Assembly (NCBI GenBank): GCA_023392515.1 | Contig: JAEVYX010000003.1 | Coordinates: 1-40,699, forward strand | Length of the DNA stretch: 40,699 nucleotides | Source of the DNA: Bacillota bacterium | GTDB taxonomy: Bacteria; Bacillota; Clostridia; Christensenellales; Aristaeellaceae | Direction of reading: 5' to 3' | Shown: piece after piece, positions 25,093 through 33,255 of the stretch | Layout: the number at the start of each line of letters is the position of its first letter | How positions within the stretch are numbered: the first letter of the stretch is position 1 | The notes under the pieces: model-generated | Seen by the model: only the letters and a program-made list of their open reading frames with translations | What the model was told of the DNA's origin: nothing | Database searches by the model: none | Position numbers and translations under genes: made by a program

Positions 25093-25121
25093 ATTATGCA
25101 GTATAAACCAACATTTGTCAA
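25093..25121 (-). promoter_or_regulatory. Promoter of the Pot/Fbp-type importer operon
   Basis: On the minus strand TTGACA (25121-25116) and CATAAT (25098-25093) with a 17-base spacer, about 80 bases before the binding-protein ATG. Confidence 0.78.
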
Positions 25122-25326
25122 GGCAGCCTAACAGATTTATTGTTTACCTTTCACCTCTCTTTTACATCCCTGCGCTGAACCCCTTTATACTATTTCAAGC
25201 CCATATATATTCCATTTGTTCCATGTAAGAATGGGGCAAGGGAATGTTTTTTCATCAAAGTCCCGCATACAAAGTTTCCATTTTACACCCAATGCTCCCC
25301 AAAAAAGCACCAGTCCTTCCTGCTCC

Positions 25327-25356
25327 TTGACAAACCTCAAAAACTGGTTGTACAAT
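25327..25356 (+). promoter_or_regulatory. Promoter of the eut microcompartment operon
   Basis: TTGACA at 25327-25332 and TACAAT at 25351-25356 are 18 bases apart. The message would start near 25363, leaving only about 26 bases before eutA, too short for the EutV-type antiterminator hairpins or a cobalamin riboswitch known from other eut loci. Between this promoter and the divergent one (25122-25326) I see no clear operator or RNA element. Confidence 0.7.
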
Positions 25357-25388
25357 GGCAAAAACAAGCGGGCAGGCGGTGAGGACGA

Positions 25389-26792
25389 ATGCAGGAGGAG
25401 CGGCTGACCAGCGTAGGCATCGATATCGGCACCTCCACGCTGCAATGTGTATTCAGCACAATGCTTCTCAAAAACCTGGCCTCATCTTTTTCCGTGCCGC
25501 GCATGGCGCTGGAGGACAAGCGCGTGCTTTACCGTGCTCCCCTTCGCCTCACACCGCTGTGCTCCCCCGACACCATTGATGGGGAAGCCATCGCCGCACT
25601 GATACGAGAGGATTACGCAAAGGCCGGTATCTCCCCCGATGAAATCCGCTGCGGCGCCGTGATTATCACCGGAGAAACAGCCAGAAAGCAGAATGCCCGG
25701 TCCGTAACCGAAGCATTGGCGGGGCTGGCGGGAGATTTTGTCGTTGCCACCGCCGGGCCTGAGCTGGAGGCTATTCTGGCCGGGAAAGGCTCCGGAGCAG
25801 CCGCCCTTTCACAGGAGCGGGGAAAGACCGTGCTCAATTTGGATATCGGCGGCGGCACCACCAATATGTGCCTGTTTTCAAAGGGGGAACCCGTGGCTAC
25901 CGGCTGTCTGGACATCGGCGGGAGGCTATTGCGTCTGAAGCCCGGAAGGCAGGCCGTACATTCCTTTACCGATCAATTGGCGGTTGCAGCCAGGGATGCG
26001 GGCATTTCCCTCGCCGCGGATGCTCCCATTTCCCGCGAGAGCATGCTCCGATTGGGGCAGCGGATGGCAGCGGTGCTGGAAGAAGCGGCAAACCTGCGGC
26101 CGCGTACGCCCCTGCACGATGCATTGGTGTTGGAGCATGCTCTGCCGGAAGATGTTCATCCGGACATTTTTACTTTTTCCGGCGGTGTTGCGGATTGCGT
26201 GTATGGCACCGCGTCAAACGAAATTGTCTTTGACGATATAGGGGAAACCCTGGGCAGCTGCATTGCCGCCTCCCTGTTCTTCTCTCAGGGGCGGGTGATG
26301 AAACCGGCGGAAACCCGGCACGCCACCGTGATCGGCGCGGGAGCATACAGTGTGGCCGTCTCCGGGAGCACCATCGCCATAGAGCGCATGGCACTCCCCC
26401 TAAAGGGTGTCCAGGTTGGCAAGGTCCCTCTAGATTCCCCTGCCGATATCGGGGAGCTTTCCGGCCGAATCAAGCAGCAGTACGATTTGCTGGGCGAACC
26501 CTGCGCCATCGGATTTGAAGGACTCCATAGCCCAACCTATCTGCAAATTGAGGATATTGCCCGTCAAATCGCAGCGGGGATTGGAGAGCATGCTCTACCG
26601 GTTATCATCATGGCCCAGGACATGGCCAAAGCTTTGGGGCAGGCTCTGAAGCGGCTGTGGGGGCCGGATAAGCCCTTTCTTTGCCTGGATGGCATATCCC
26701 TTTCCCATGGTGACATCGTCGACCTGGGCGCCCCTTTATCCGGCGGGCGCGTACTCCCTGTGGTAGTAAAAACACTGGCATTTGGCAGCTAA
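25389..26792 (+). CDS. eutA: EutA, ethanolamine ammonia-lyase reactivating factor
   Basis: EutA (467 aa) is an ATP-dependent chaperone that exchanges damaged cobalamin out of EutBC. The actin-like ATPase fold shows VGIDIGTST near the N-terminus (about residues 9-17) and the phosphate loop LNLDIGGGTTNMCLF (about 150-164). AVIITGETARKQNA is also typical of EutA. Length is as expected. The ATG at 25389 has GGTGAGGA upstream. It is the first gene of the operon; eutB follows 12 bases later. Confidence 0.92.
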   Translation: MQEERLTSVGIDIGTSTLQCVFSTMLLKNLASSFSVPRMALEDKRVLYRAPLRLTPLCSPDTIDGEAIAALIREDYAKAGISPDEIRCGAVIITGETARKQNARSVTEALAGLAGDFVVATAGPELEAILAGKGSGAAALSQERGKTVLNLDIGGGTTNMCLFSKGEPVATGCLDIGGRLLRLKPGRQAVHSFTDQLAVAARDAGISLAADAPISRESMLRLGQRMAAVLEEAANLRPRTPLHDALVLEHALPEDVHPDIFTFSGGVADCVYGTASNEIVFDDIGETLGSCIAASLFFSQGRVMKPAETRHATVIGAGAYSVAVSGSTIAIERMALPLKGVQVGKVPLDSPADIGELSGRIKQQYDLLGEPCAIGFEGLHSPTYLQIEDIARQIAAGIGEHALPVIIMAQDMAKALGQALKRLWGPDKPFLCLDGISLSHGDIVDLGAPLSGGRVLPVVVKTLAFGS

Positions 26793-26804
26793 GGAGGGGT
26801 CCTT

Positions 26805-28160
26805 TTGCGGCTTTCCACCCAGCTATTCGGACAAAATTATACCTTCTCCTCCATTCGTGAGGTTATGGGCAAGGCCAACGCGCCCAAATCCGGCGACAGG
26901 CTGGCGGGCTTGGCGGCCCAGTCCCCCCAGGAGCGGGTGGCGGCCCGTGTGGTGCTGTCGGAGCTGACCGTGCGGGATATCTGCGAGCATCCTGCCGTTC
27001 CCTATGAGGAGGACGAGGTTACCCGCATCATTCTGGATGATTTGAACCGCCCGATTTACGAAAGCATGGCGGGCTGGACCATCGGAGAATTGCGGGAGAA
27101 GCTCCTCAGCGCGGACGGCGCTATGCTTTTCCGGATGGGTCGGGGCCTTTCCAGCGAAGTCATTGCCGCCGTCACAAAGCTTATGAGCAACCTGGACCTT
27201 ATCTATGGCGCGGCCAAAATGCGGGTGACCGCCACCTGTGTAACCACTATCGGCCTGCCCGGTACCCTGAGTGCCAGGCTTCAGCCCAACCATCCCTCCG
27301 ACCAGGTCGAGGGGATTACAGCGTCTGTTCTGGAAGGGCTCAGCTATGGCATGGGTGACGCGGTGATCGGGCTTAATCCGGTGGATGCCAGCACCGCCAG
27401 CGTTCACGCGATCCTGTCCCGATTTGAGGAAATCAAGCAAAAGTATGCCATCCCCACGCAAAACTGTGTGCTGGCCCATGTGACCACGCAAATGGAAGCC
27501 ATTCGGAAAGGCGCTCCCTGCGATCTGATTTTCCAGAGCATTGCGGGCTCCGAAAAAGGCAACCGGGCCTTTGGCATCAATGCCGAACTGATTGCCCAAG
27601 CCCGCGCTTTGGGCCTGTCGCAAGGCACGGCTCATGGGCCGAACGTGATGTATTTTGAAACCGGGCAGGGCAGTGAGCTTTCCAGCGACGCACATTTTGG
27701 CTCTGACCAATTGGTGATGGAAGCGCGCTGCTACGGTTTTGCAAGGCATTATGCGCCCTTCCTGGTGAATACGGTGGTAGGCTTTATCGGCCCGGAATAC
27801 CTCTACAACAATCAGGAATTCATCCGAGCGGGGCTGGAAGACCATTTCATGGGCAAATTGTCCGGGCTTCCTATGGGCTGTGACTGCTGCTACACCAATC
27901 ATATGAAGGCTGATCAGAACGATAACGAAAACCTGGCAACCCTTCTGGCTGCGGCCGGCTGCAATTATTTCATGGGTGTGCCCCACGGGGATGACGTGAT
28001 GCTCAACTACCAGTCCACCGGGCACCACGACATAGCCGCGCTGCGGGAAACGCTGCATCTGTCCCCCATTCCCGAATTTGCCCGGTGGATGGAAAAATGG
28101 GGCTTGTGGCAGGATGGCCGGCTTGGCCCCCAAGCCGGCGACGCTTCCGTCTTTCTGTGA
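26805..28160 (+). CDS. eutB: EutB, ethanolamine ammonia-lyase large subunit
   Basis: EutB (451 aa) carries the active site that splits ethanolamine into acetaldehyde and ammonia with adenosylcobalamin, inside the microcompartment. Three catalytic positions known from E. coli (Arg160, Glu287, Asp362) are seen at Arg158 (GTLSARLQPNH), Glu285 (YFETGQGS) and Asp360 (MGCDCCYTNH), a constant offset of two. The start is TTG at 26805 behind AAGGAGGGG; the N-terminus RLSTQLFGQNYTF aligns with the usual MKLKTTLFG start. SGDRLAGLAAQSPQERVAA and NTVVGFIGPEYLYN are also intact, so the enzyme should be active. Confidence 0.97.
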   Translation: MRLSTQLFGQNYTFSSIREVMGKANAPKSGDRLAGLAAQSPQERVAARVVLSELTVRDICEHPAVPYEEDEVTRIILDDLNRPIYESMAGWTIGELREKLLSADGAMLFRMGRGLSSEVIAAVTKLMSNLDLIYGAAKMRVTATCVTTIGLPGTLSARLQPNHPSDQVEGITASVLEGLSYGMGDAVIGLNPVDASTASVHAILSRFEEIKQKYAIPTQNCVLAHVTTQMEAIRKGAPCDLIFQSIAGSEKGNRAFGINAELIAQARALGLSQGTAHGPNVMYFETGQGSELSSDAHFGSDQLVMEARCYGFARHYAPFLVNTVVGFIGPEYLYNNQEFIRAGLEDHFMGKLSGLPMGCDCCYTNHMKADQNDNENLATLLAAAGCNYFMGVPHGDDVMLNYQSTGHHDIAALRETLHLSPIPEFARWMEKWGLWQDGRLGPQAGDASVFL

Positions 28161-28189
28161 GACCCGCCCAGGAAAGGAGCGATGATGAC

Positions 28190-29047
28190 ATGCAAGAGGC
28201 AGTCATTCAGCAAATCATAGAGCGGGTGCTTGCCCAGCTGGAAAAAGAGCAGCTTCCGCTTCCCGTTCAGCCTAGCGTCCCCGGTGTGGCAATTCCCGAT
28301 ATTACAAAGGCAGACCTGCGCCAGCAATGCCTGGTGGATGCGCCGAAGGACCGGGAAGCATTTGCCGCACTCAAGGAAAAAACGCCGGCACGGGTGGGCG
28401 TTGGCCATGCGGGAGCACGCTATCGCACTGCAACCATGCTCCGTTTTCAGGCGGATCATGCCGCCGCCCAGGACGCGGTGTTCAGCGATGTTCCAGATGC
28501 TTTCCTGGAGGAAATGCATTGCACACGCTTTACCACCGCCTGTCAAAGCCGGGATGAGTTTCTTACTCGCCCTGACAAAGGCCGGATGTTCCTGCCTGAA
28601 ACCATGGCGGAAATACGAAAAAAAATCCCCTCCAAGCTGCCTGTCCTGCTTTATCTGGCCGACGGCCTTTCCTCCACCGCGGTGACGGCCAACGCGCGGG
28701 ATATTCTGCCGGTGATTCAAAACGGTCTCAAAGGCGAAGGCATCGCCTGCAACGATCCTTTTTTCGTGCAGTATGGCCGGGTGGGGAGCATGGACGCATT
28801 GGGGGATGCTCTTTCACCGGAAGTGGTTTGCGTACTCCTGGGAGAGCGCCCAGGCCTTGTTACAGCGGAGAGCATGAGCGCCTACATCGCCTACCGGCCC
28901 ATCGCAGGTATGCCGGAAAGCAAGCGCACCGTGGTGGCCAATATTCACCGGGGAGGCACGCCGCCTGTAGAAGCGGGCGCATTTATTGTGGATCTGATTC
29001 AAATGATGCTCAAGAAAAAAGCCAGCGGGCTGGACCTGCCCATCTGA
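28190..29047 (+). CDS. eutC: EutC, ethanolamine ammonia-lyase small subunit
   Basis: EutC (285 aa) binds the cobalamin together with EutB. ARVGVGHAGARYRTATMLRF, LYLADGLSSTAVTANARDIL, VQYGRVGSMDALGDAL and LLGERPGLVTAESMSAYI are all standard EutC motifs. The first 20 residues (MQEAVIQQIIERVLAQLEKE) form an amphipathic helix typical of an encapsulation peptide, separated from the body by a proline-rich linker (about residues 21-35). The start at 28190 follows GGAAAGGAGCG; open frame upstream overlaps eutB and is not conserved. Confidence 0.96.
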   Translation: MQEAVIQQIIERVLAQLEKEQLPLPVQPSVPGVAIPDITKADLRQQCLVDAPKDREAFAALKEKTPARVGVGHAGARYRTATMLRFQADHAAAQDAVFSDVPDAFLEEMHCTRFTTACQSRDEFLTRPDKGRMFLPETMAEIRKKIPSKLPVLLYLADGLSSTAVTANARDILPVIQNGLKGEGIACNDPFFVQYGRVGSMDALGDALSPEVVCVLLGERPGLVTAESMSAYIAYRPIAGMPESKRTVVANIHRGGTPPVEAGAFIVDLIQMMLKKKASGLDLPI

Positions 29048-29060
29048 CAGGAGGGTGCTT

Positions 29061-29720
29061 ATGCGCGGCGATCCCATCAGGGCAAAGGTACTGGCCCTGC
29101 GCATCATCCCGCAGGTGGATGCGGGGCTGAGGGAAAAGTTTTCCCTGCCGCCCACTGCCAAGTCATTGGGGCTGATTACCTGCGATAGTGACGATGTGGG
29201 GTATACCGCCCTGGATGAGGCTACAAAAAAAGCGGATGTGCAGGTAGCCTATGCCCAGAGCATGTACGGCGGAGCGGCCAACTCCAATACCGCCCTGGCC
29301 GGTGAATTTCTGGGTATTTTGTCCGGCCCCACGCCTGAAGAAATCAAAAGCGGGCTTCAGGCGGCGGCGGATTTTATCCGCAGCGGCGGAAGCTTCATTA
29401 GCGCAAACGATGAAAACAGCGTGGTCTATTACGCCCATTGCATTTCCCGCACGGGAAGCTATCTATCGAAAAGCAACGGTTTGCCTGAAGGCGTGCCGCT
29501 TGCGTACCTGATCGCCCCGCCTCTGGAAGCTGTTTGCGGCCTGGATGCCGCCCTGAAAGCCGCCAATGTGGAAATTGCCGCTTTTTACGGACCGCCCTCC
29601 AACACCAACTTCGGTGGAGCGCTTTTGACAGGTTCCCAGTCGGACTGCCTGGCCGCCTGTCAGGCTTTTGCCGGGGCAGTGGAAGAGATTGCCCGCAAGC
29701 CATTGGAATTCGAGGAGTGA
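29061..29720 (+). CDS. eutL: EutL, tandem-domain microcompartment shell protein
   Basis: EutL (219 aa, the same length as E. coli EutL) is a BMC-T protein that forms trimers with a gated central pore. The alignment with the E. coli protein is good by eye: SLGLITCDSDDVGYTALDEATKKA, FISANDENSVVYYAHCISRTGSYLS (read in two parts), AYLIAPPLEAVCGLDAALKA and GALLTGSQSDCLAAC. The ATG at 29061 follows CAGGAGGGTGC; an ATG six bases upstream is too close to that site. It lies 13 bases after eutC. Confidence 0.94.
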   Translation: MRGDPIRAKVLALRIIPQVDAGLREKFSLPPTAKSLGLITCDSDDVGYTALDEATKKADVQVAYAQSMYGGAANSNTALAGEFLGILSGPTPEEIKSGLQAAADFIRSGGSFISANDENSVVYYAHCISRTGSYLSKSNGLPEGVPLAYLIAPPLEAVCGLDAALKAANVEIAAFYGPPSNTNFGGALLTGSQSDCLAACQAFAGAVEEIARKPLEFEE

Positions 29721-29725
29721 ATGGA

Positions 29726-30295
29726 ATGGAAGTCACCGCGCTTGGAATGATTGAAACCATCGGCCTGGTATCCGCCATCGAGGCGGCGGATGCGGGGCTG
29801 AAGGCCGCACAGGTGCATCTGCTGGGCACGGATTATGTCCGGGGCGGATTGGTAATGGTCCGTTTTGAAGGCGAGGTGGCCGCGGTGCAGGCAGCGGTAG
29901 ACGCGGGCGCATCGGCCGCCCAGCGGGTGGGCAAGGTGTTCAGCGCCCATGTAATCCCCCGGGCCATGCCGGAGGTATTTTGCATGCTGGCTTCCGATGT
30001 CCATCAGGGCCCCGGGAAACGCGCCCAGGGCGGCTGTTCTTCCTGCGGGGGCTGCGAAGGGGGCAGAAGGGAATGTGCCGGGCCGGAAACTGCCGCTCCC
30101 CCGAAGGCTGCCTTGCATCAACCGGCAGAAAAAACCGTGCCGGGCCTTGTCGCCCTGCAGGAGTGGAAAGTGGTTGAGCTTCGCTCCTATGCCAGGGGCT
30201 TGAAGGGCTTTCCCCTCACCCCGAACGAAATCCGTTTTGCAAATAAAAAGGCGTTGTTGGACGCCATGGCCGAATGGCTTTCCAAGGAGGAATAA
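29726..30295 (+). CDS. BMC shell protein with Cys cluster and SAP-like C-terminal domain (EutK-like)
   Basis: A 189-residue fusion. Residues 1-85 are a BMC domain (TALGMIETIGLVSAIEAADA, then the pore loop VRGGLVMV and GEVAAVQAAVDAGASAA). Residues 86-140 are a Gly/Pro/Ala linker with Cys104-x2-Cys107-x2-Cys110 and Cys117, a pattern that could hold an Fe-S cluster. Residues 141-186 (ALQEWKVVELRSYARGLKGF to KKALLDAMAEWLSKEE) look like a SAP or related helix-extended-helix nucleic-acid-binding motif. The arrangement recalls EutK, which joins a BMC domain to a helix-turn-helix domain, and PduK, which has a Cys-rich tail, but combines both ideas. Its position between eutL and eutE matches eutK/eutL linkage elsewhere. 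Shell assignment is firm, tail function is inference. Confidence 0.85.
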   Translation: MEVTALGMIETIGLVSAIEAADAGLKAAQVHLLGTDYVRGGLVMVRFEGEVAAVQAAVDAGASAAQRVGKVFSAHVIPRAMPEVFCMLASDVHQGPGKRAQGGCSSCGGCEGGRRECAGPETAAPPKAALHQPAEKTVPGLVALQEWKVVELRSYARGLKGFPLTPNEIRFANKKALLDAMAEWLSKEE

Positions 30296-30298
30296 CAA

Positions 30299-31762
30299 AT
30301 GGAACTGGACCGGGATCTTGCCTCCGTTCAGGAGGTGCGCAACCTGGTAACCGCCGCCAAAAAGGCACAGGCATCCCTGGCGCTTTTCAGCCAGGAAAAG
30401 GTGGACCAAATCGTGCTTGCCATGTCAAATGCGGCGCAGCATCACGCCGCAGAACTGGCCAAAATGGCGGTGGAAGAAACAGGCTTTGGCGTCGAAAAGG
30501 ACAAGGTTGTCAAGAACATGTTTGCGGGCCGCACTGTTTACGAATCCATCAAGGATGTAAAATCCATCGGCATCATTCGGGAGGACCGGGAAAAAAAGAT
30601 ACTGGAAGCCGCCGTGCCCGTAGGCGTGGTGGCAGGGCTTGTCCCCAGCACCAACCCCACCTCCACCACAATTTTTAAAGCCCTCATATCCGTTAAGGCA
30701 GGCAACGCCGCCGTCTTTTCGCCCCATCCGTCTGCGGTGAACTGCATAGCCCGCACCGTTTCCATTCTCACGAAAGCAGCCTGCGAGGCCGGCGCGCCGG
30801 AAGGGCTGCTGGGCGTTATGACGCTGCCTACCCTTCAGGGCACCCAGGAACTGATGAAGCGTTCCAATTTGATCCTGGCCACCGGCGGCACCGCCATGGT
30901 AAAGGCGGCTTACTCTTCCGGCACCCCTGCCCTGGGCGTAGGTCCGGGCAATGTGCCCGCCTTTATTGAAAGAACGGCGGACATTCCCAAAGCCGTCCGC
31001 CGCATCTTGGCCAGCAAAACCTTTGACAACGGCACCATCTGCGCCTCGGAGCAGTCCATCGTTACAGAAAGCTGCATCAAAAACGAGGTCATTGCGGAAT
31101 TGCGCCGCCAGGGCGGGTATTTCGTCAGCGGGGAGGATGCCAAAAAGCTGGCTGACCTTATCAAACGGCCCGGCGCGGAAACCGTCAACCCCCGCATTGT
31201 GGGGCAGAGTGCAAAAAAGATTGCGGATATGGCGGGCATACAGGTTCCCGCTGACACACGGGTGATCCTATGCGAGCAGGATAAGGTGGGCAGCGATGCT
31301 CCTTTTTCCATTGAAAAGCTCTCTCCCCTCCTGGCCTTCTACACGGCGGAGGATTGGCAGGGTGCCTGCGAGCGGTGCTTGGAACTGCTGCGCTTTGGCG
31401 GCCTAGGGCACAGCCTGTCCATCCATACCAACAATCCCGAATTGGTGCGCACCTTTCTTTTGCAAAAGCCCGTGTCCCGCATACTGGTGAACACCGGGTC
31501 CACCCAGGGTGGCATCGGCGCGACCACGGGCATTATGCCCTCCCTCACCCTGGGCTGCGGTGCGGTGGGCGGTTCCTCCACCAGTGACAACGTCACCGTT
31601 CATCACCTGTTTCAAATCCGGCGTGCCGCCTACGGGCTAATGGAGCCGGAGGAAGTCGGGCAAAACGCCTCCCCTGCCCCCTCTACGGAAACTGAGCCCC
31701 TTTCCACCGAGGTGGACCAAATCGTACAAGCCGTTCTGCGCCAACTGCGCGGCTTGAAATAA
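30299..31762 (+). CDS. eutE: EutE, CoA-acylating acetaldehyde dehydrogenase
   Basis: EutE (487 aa) oxidises acetaldehyde to acetyl-CoA with NAD+ inside the compartment. The catalytic cysteine lies in FDNGTICASEQS (Cys248), and PVGVVAGLVPSTNPTSTTIF and NTGSTQGGIGATTG are standard. The usual N-terminal encapsulation peptide is missing. Instead a linker (ASPAPSTETEPLSTE) leads to a C-terminal amphipathic helix EVDQIVQAVLRQLRGLK that closely resembles the N-terminal helices of PduL and EutC in this operon. The start at 30299 follows CAAGGAGGAATAAC, three bases after the previous stop. Confidence 0.95.
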   Translation: MELDRDLASVQEVRNLVTAAKKAQASLALFSQEKVDQIVLAMSNAAQHHAAELAKMAVEETGFGVEKDKVVKNMFAGRTVYESIKDVKSIGIIREDREKKILEAAVPVGVVAGLVPSTNPTSTTIFKALISVKAGNAAVFSPHPSAVNCIARTVSILTKAACEAGAPEGLLGVMTLPTLQGTQELMKRSNLILATGGTAMVKAAYSSGTPALGVGPGNVPAFIERTADIPKAVRRILASKTFDNGTICASEQSIVTESCIKNEVIAELRRQGGYFVSGEDAKKLADLIKRPGAETVNPRIVGQSAKKIADMAGIQVPADTRVILCEQDKVGSDAPFSIEKLSPLLAFYTAEDWQGACERCLELLRFGGLGHSLSIHTNNPELVRTFLLQKPVSRILVNTGSTQGGIGATTGIMPSLTLGCGAVGGSSTSDNVTVHHLFQIRRAAYGLMEPEEVGQNASPAPSTETEPLSTEVDQIVQAVLRQLRGLK

Positions 31763-31812
31763 ATTTATTCTCCCATATTTGAATACCCCTATCTATAAAG
31801 GAGGACAATCGC

Positions 31813-32109
31813 ATGAACCGGGAAAAAATCGCCTTGGGCATGGTGGAAACAAAAGGACTGGTCGGTTCCATTGAGGCAGCGGATGCCATGGTGAAGGCGG
31901 CCAACGTAACCCTGATCGGGAAAGTACATGTAGGCGGCGGCCTGGTAACCGTTATGGTGCGCGGAGATGTAGGCGCTGTGAAAGCAGCCACCGATGCGGG
32001 TGCGGCAGCGGCCCAGCGGATTGGTGAGCTGGTATCCGTCCATGTAATTCCCCGTCCCCATGAAGAGCTGGAAGGCATTTTGCCCCACCTTGACATCGAA
32101 AACGAGTAA
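31813..32109 (+). CDS. eutM: EutM-type BMC-H shell protein (copy 1)
   Basis: A 98-residue single-domain BMC protein that forms the hexameric tiles of the shell. It shows ALGMVETKGLVGSIEAADAM, the pore loop HVGGGLVTVMVRGDV, and the C-terminal VHVIPRPHEELEGILP. It has a short charged N-terminal extension (MNREK) and a charged tail (HLDIENE). The ribosome binding site is AAAGGAGGAC. It is very similar to the next gene, so the pair arose by tandem duplication. Confidence 0.95.
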   Translation: MNREKIALGMVETKGLVGSIEAADAMVKAANVTLIGKVHVGGGLVTVMVRGDVGAVKAATDAGAAAAQRIGELVSVHVIPRPHEELEGILPHLDIENE

Positions 32110-32123
32110 GGGAGTGCGGATAG

Positions 32124-32399
32124 ATGGATTTGATTGCTCTTGGCATGATTGAAACCCGCGGCCTGGTAGGCGCCATTGAAGCGGCGGATGCCATGCTCAA
32201 AGCCGCCAATGTGGCCTTGATCGGCAAAACCCATGTGGGCGGCGGCCTGGTCACCGTGATGGTCCGGGGTGAAGTAGGCGCCGTGAAAGCAGCCGTTGAC
32301 GCGGGCTCCGCCGCGGCGGAGCGGGTGGGCAACCTGGTTTCCCGCCACGTCATTCCCAGGCCCCATAATGAAGTTAACGGAATTCTGCCCAAGCTGTAA
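32124..32399 (+). CDS. eutM: EutM-type BMC-H shell protein (copy 2)
   Basis: A 91-residue BMC-H protein, ending in the canonical HVIPRPHNEVNGILPKL. The pore loop HVGGGLVTVMVRGEV is the same as in copy 1. Compared with copy 1 it lacks the N-terminal MNREK and the acidic C-terminal tail, so the two could form mixed shells with different edges. It lies 14 bases after copy 1; a longer gap with a possible weak terminator follows. Confidence 0.95.
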   Translation: MDLIALGMIETRGLVGAIEAADAMLKAANVALIGKTHVGGGLVTVMVRGEVGAVKAAVDAGSAAAERVGNLVSRHVIPRPHNEVNGILPKL

Positions 32400-32457
32400 C
32401 AGCATCAATTTTTATCGCAGCCAGAGGAAGCGGATGCTTCTTTCCCCCGATCCGTCC

Positions 32458-32478
32458 GCCGGAAACCGCGGCTTTTTT
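32458..32478 (+). terminator. Possible weak attenuator between shell and eutT genes
   Basis: A 4-bp G/C stem (GCCG at 32458-32461 with CGGC at 32469-32472) is followed by TTTTTT. A second small hairpin (GAAGC-GGAT-GCTTC) lies 20 bases upstream. In the 166-base gap after the second eutM this could reduce expression of the enzyme genes below that of the shell tiles. The stem is short. Confidence 0.35.
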
Positions 32479-32565
32479 GCTGTGGGGTTTTGCGCCTGTG
32501 AAAGCCTGTAACCAAGCCATAGACCGGCACGCCCATAGCCTATGCCGCCGGAAAGGAGAGGTCCC

Positions 32566-33252
32566 GTGCGCTATATCACTGAACAGGAACTGCGGGATGT
32601 GTTTTTAAACGGCATCCCGGACCGGTATGAACCTCCGGCCGATGCCAAATTGACCCCTGCCGCCAGGCAGTACCTGATGGATCTCAAGCTTTATCATCCC
32701 GGCCAAAGTGAAAAGCACGCCGCAAAAACGCCCGCAGGGAAAAAGCCGGAGCATATGACCCATCTCACATCAACGGAATGGGCATTGAAAAGCCACCCCC
32801 GGATCGTGCTTCGGGGGAAGCTGGATTCCCTGGAGGCGGAGATTCTGCTTGCCCAGATTTCAGCGCAGAATCTTTGCGCACCCGGCATCTCCTCCCGCTT
32901 GGAGGAGGCGCTCGCCCTGGTGCGCCGTATCCTGGCCAGCGAGGTCAAAAGCACGCCCCTGGGAGATTGGTCTTTGGATGGCATATCGCCCCAAAGGCTT
33001 CAGGAGTCCTCCCACCGCCCCCAGGAGTTCGGATTCGCCGGGCATATCCTGCCCGCTGCCGCCCAGGGGGAAATGGCCGCCCTCATGAACCGCCTCCGTA
33101 CCCAGGTCAGGGAGACGGAGTTGGCCGCCGTGGCCGCCTTTTGCCAGGGGCAGGATGCGTGCAGCCGGGAGGATATTTTGATGGCCCTCAACCGCCTGTC
33201 CAGCTATTTCTATATTTTGCAGCTGCGGTGTGTGAAGGAAAGGGAGGGATGA
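32566..33252 (+). CDS. eutT: EutT-type ATP:cob(I)alamin adenosyltransferase
   Basis: EutT (228 aa) makes adenosylcobalamin for EutBC. The match to E. coli EutT is clear by eye: YITEQELRDV and PPADAKLTPAARQYL at the N-terminus, MTHLTSTEWALKSHPRIVLRG, LDSLEAEILLAQ, and MNRLRTQVRETELAA near the C-terminus with ALNRLSSYFYILQL. The Cys-rich HX11CCXXC motif used by Salmonella EutT to hold Fe(II) is absent: the region between LYHPGQ and MTHL contains no cysteine. Such metal-independent forms are known, as I recall, in Listeria. The start is GTG at 32566 behind GAAAGGAGAGG; an ATG at 32542 precedes that site. Confidence 0.88.
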   Translation: MRYITEQELRDVFLNGIPDRYEPPADAKLTPAARQYLMDLKLYHPGQSEKHAAKTPAGKKPEHMTHLTSTEWALKSHPRIVLRGKLDSLEAEILLAQISAQNLCAPGISSRLEEALALVRRILASEVKSTPLGDWSLDGISPQRLQESSHRPQEFGFAGHILPAAAQGEMAALMNRLRTQVRETELAAVAAFCQGQDACSREDILMALNRLSSYFYILQLRCVKEREG

Positions 33253-33255
33253 GTC

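Noticed and set aside
25122..25388. Cobalamin riboswitch or EutV antiterminator before eutA
   Set aside because: No matching consensus boxes, and the predicted transcript start leaves only about 26 leader bases.
26823..28133. 436-codon open frame antisense to eutB
   Set aside because: EutB is beyond doubt on the other strand; the antisense frame shows no motif or start signal.
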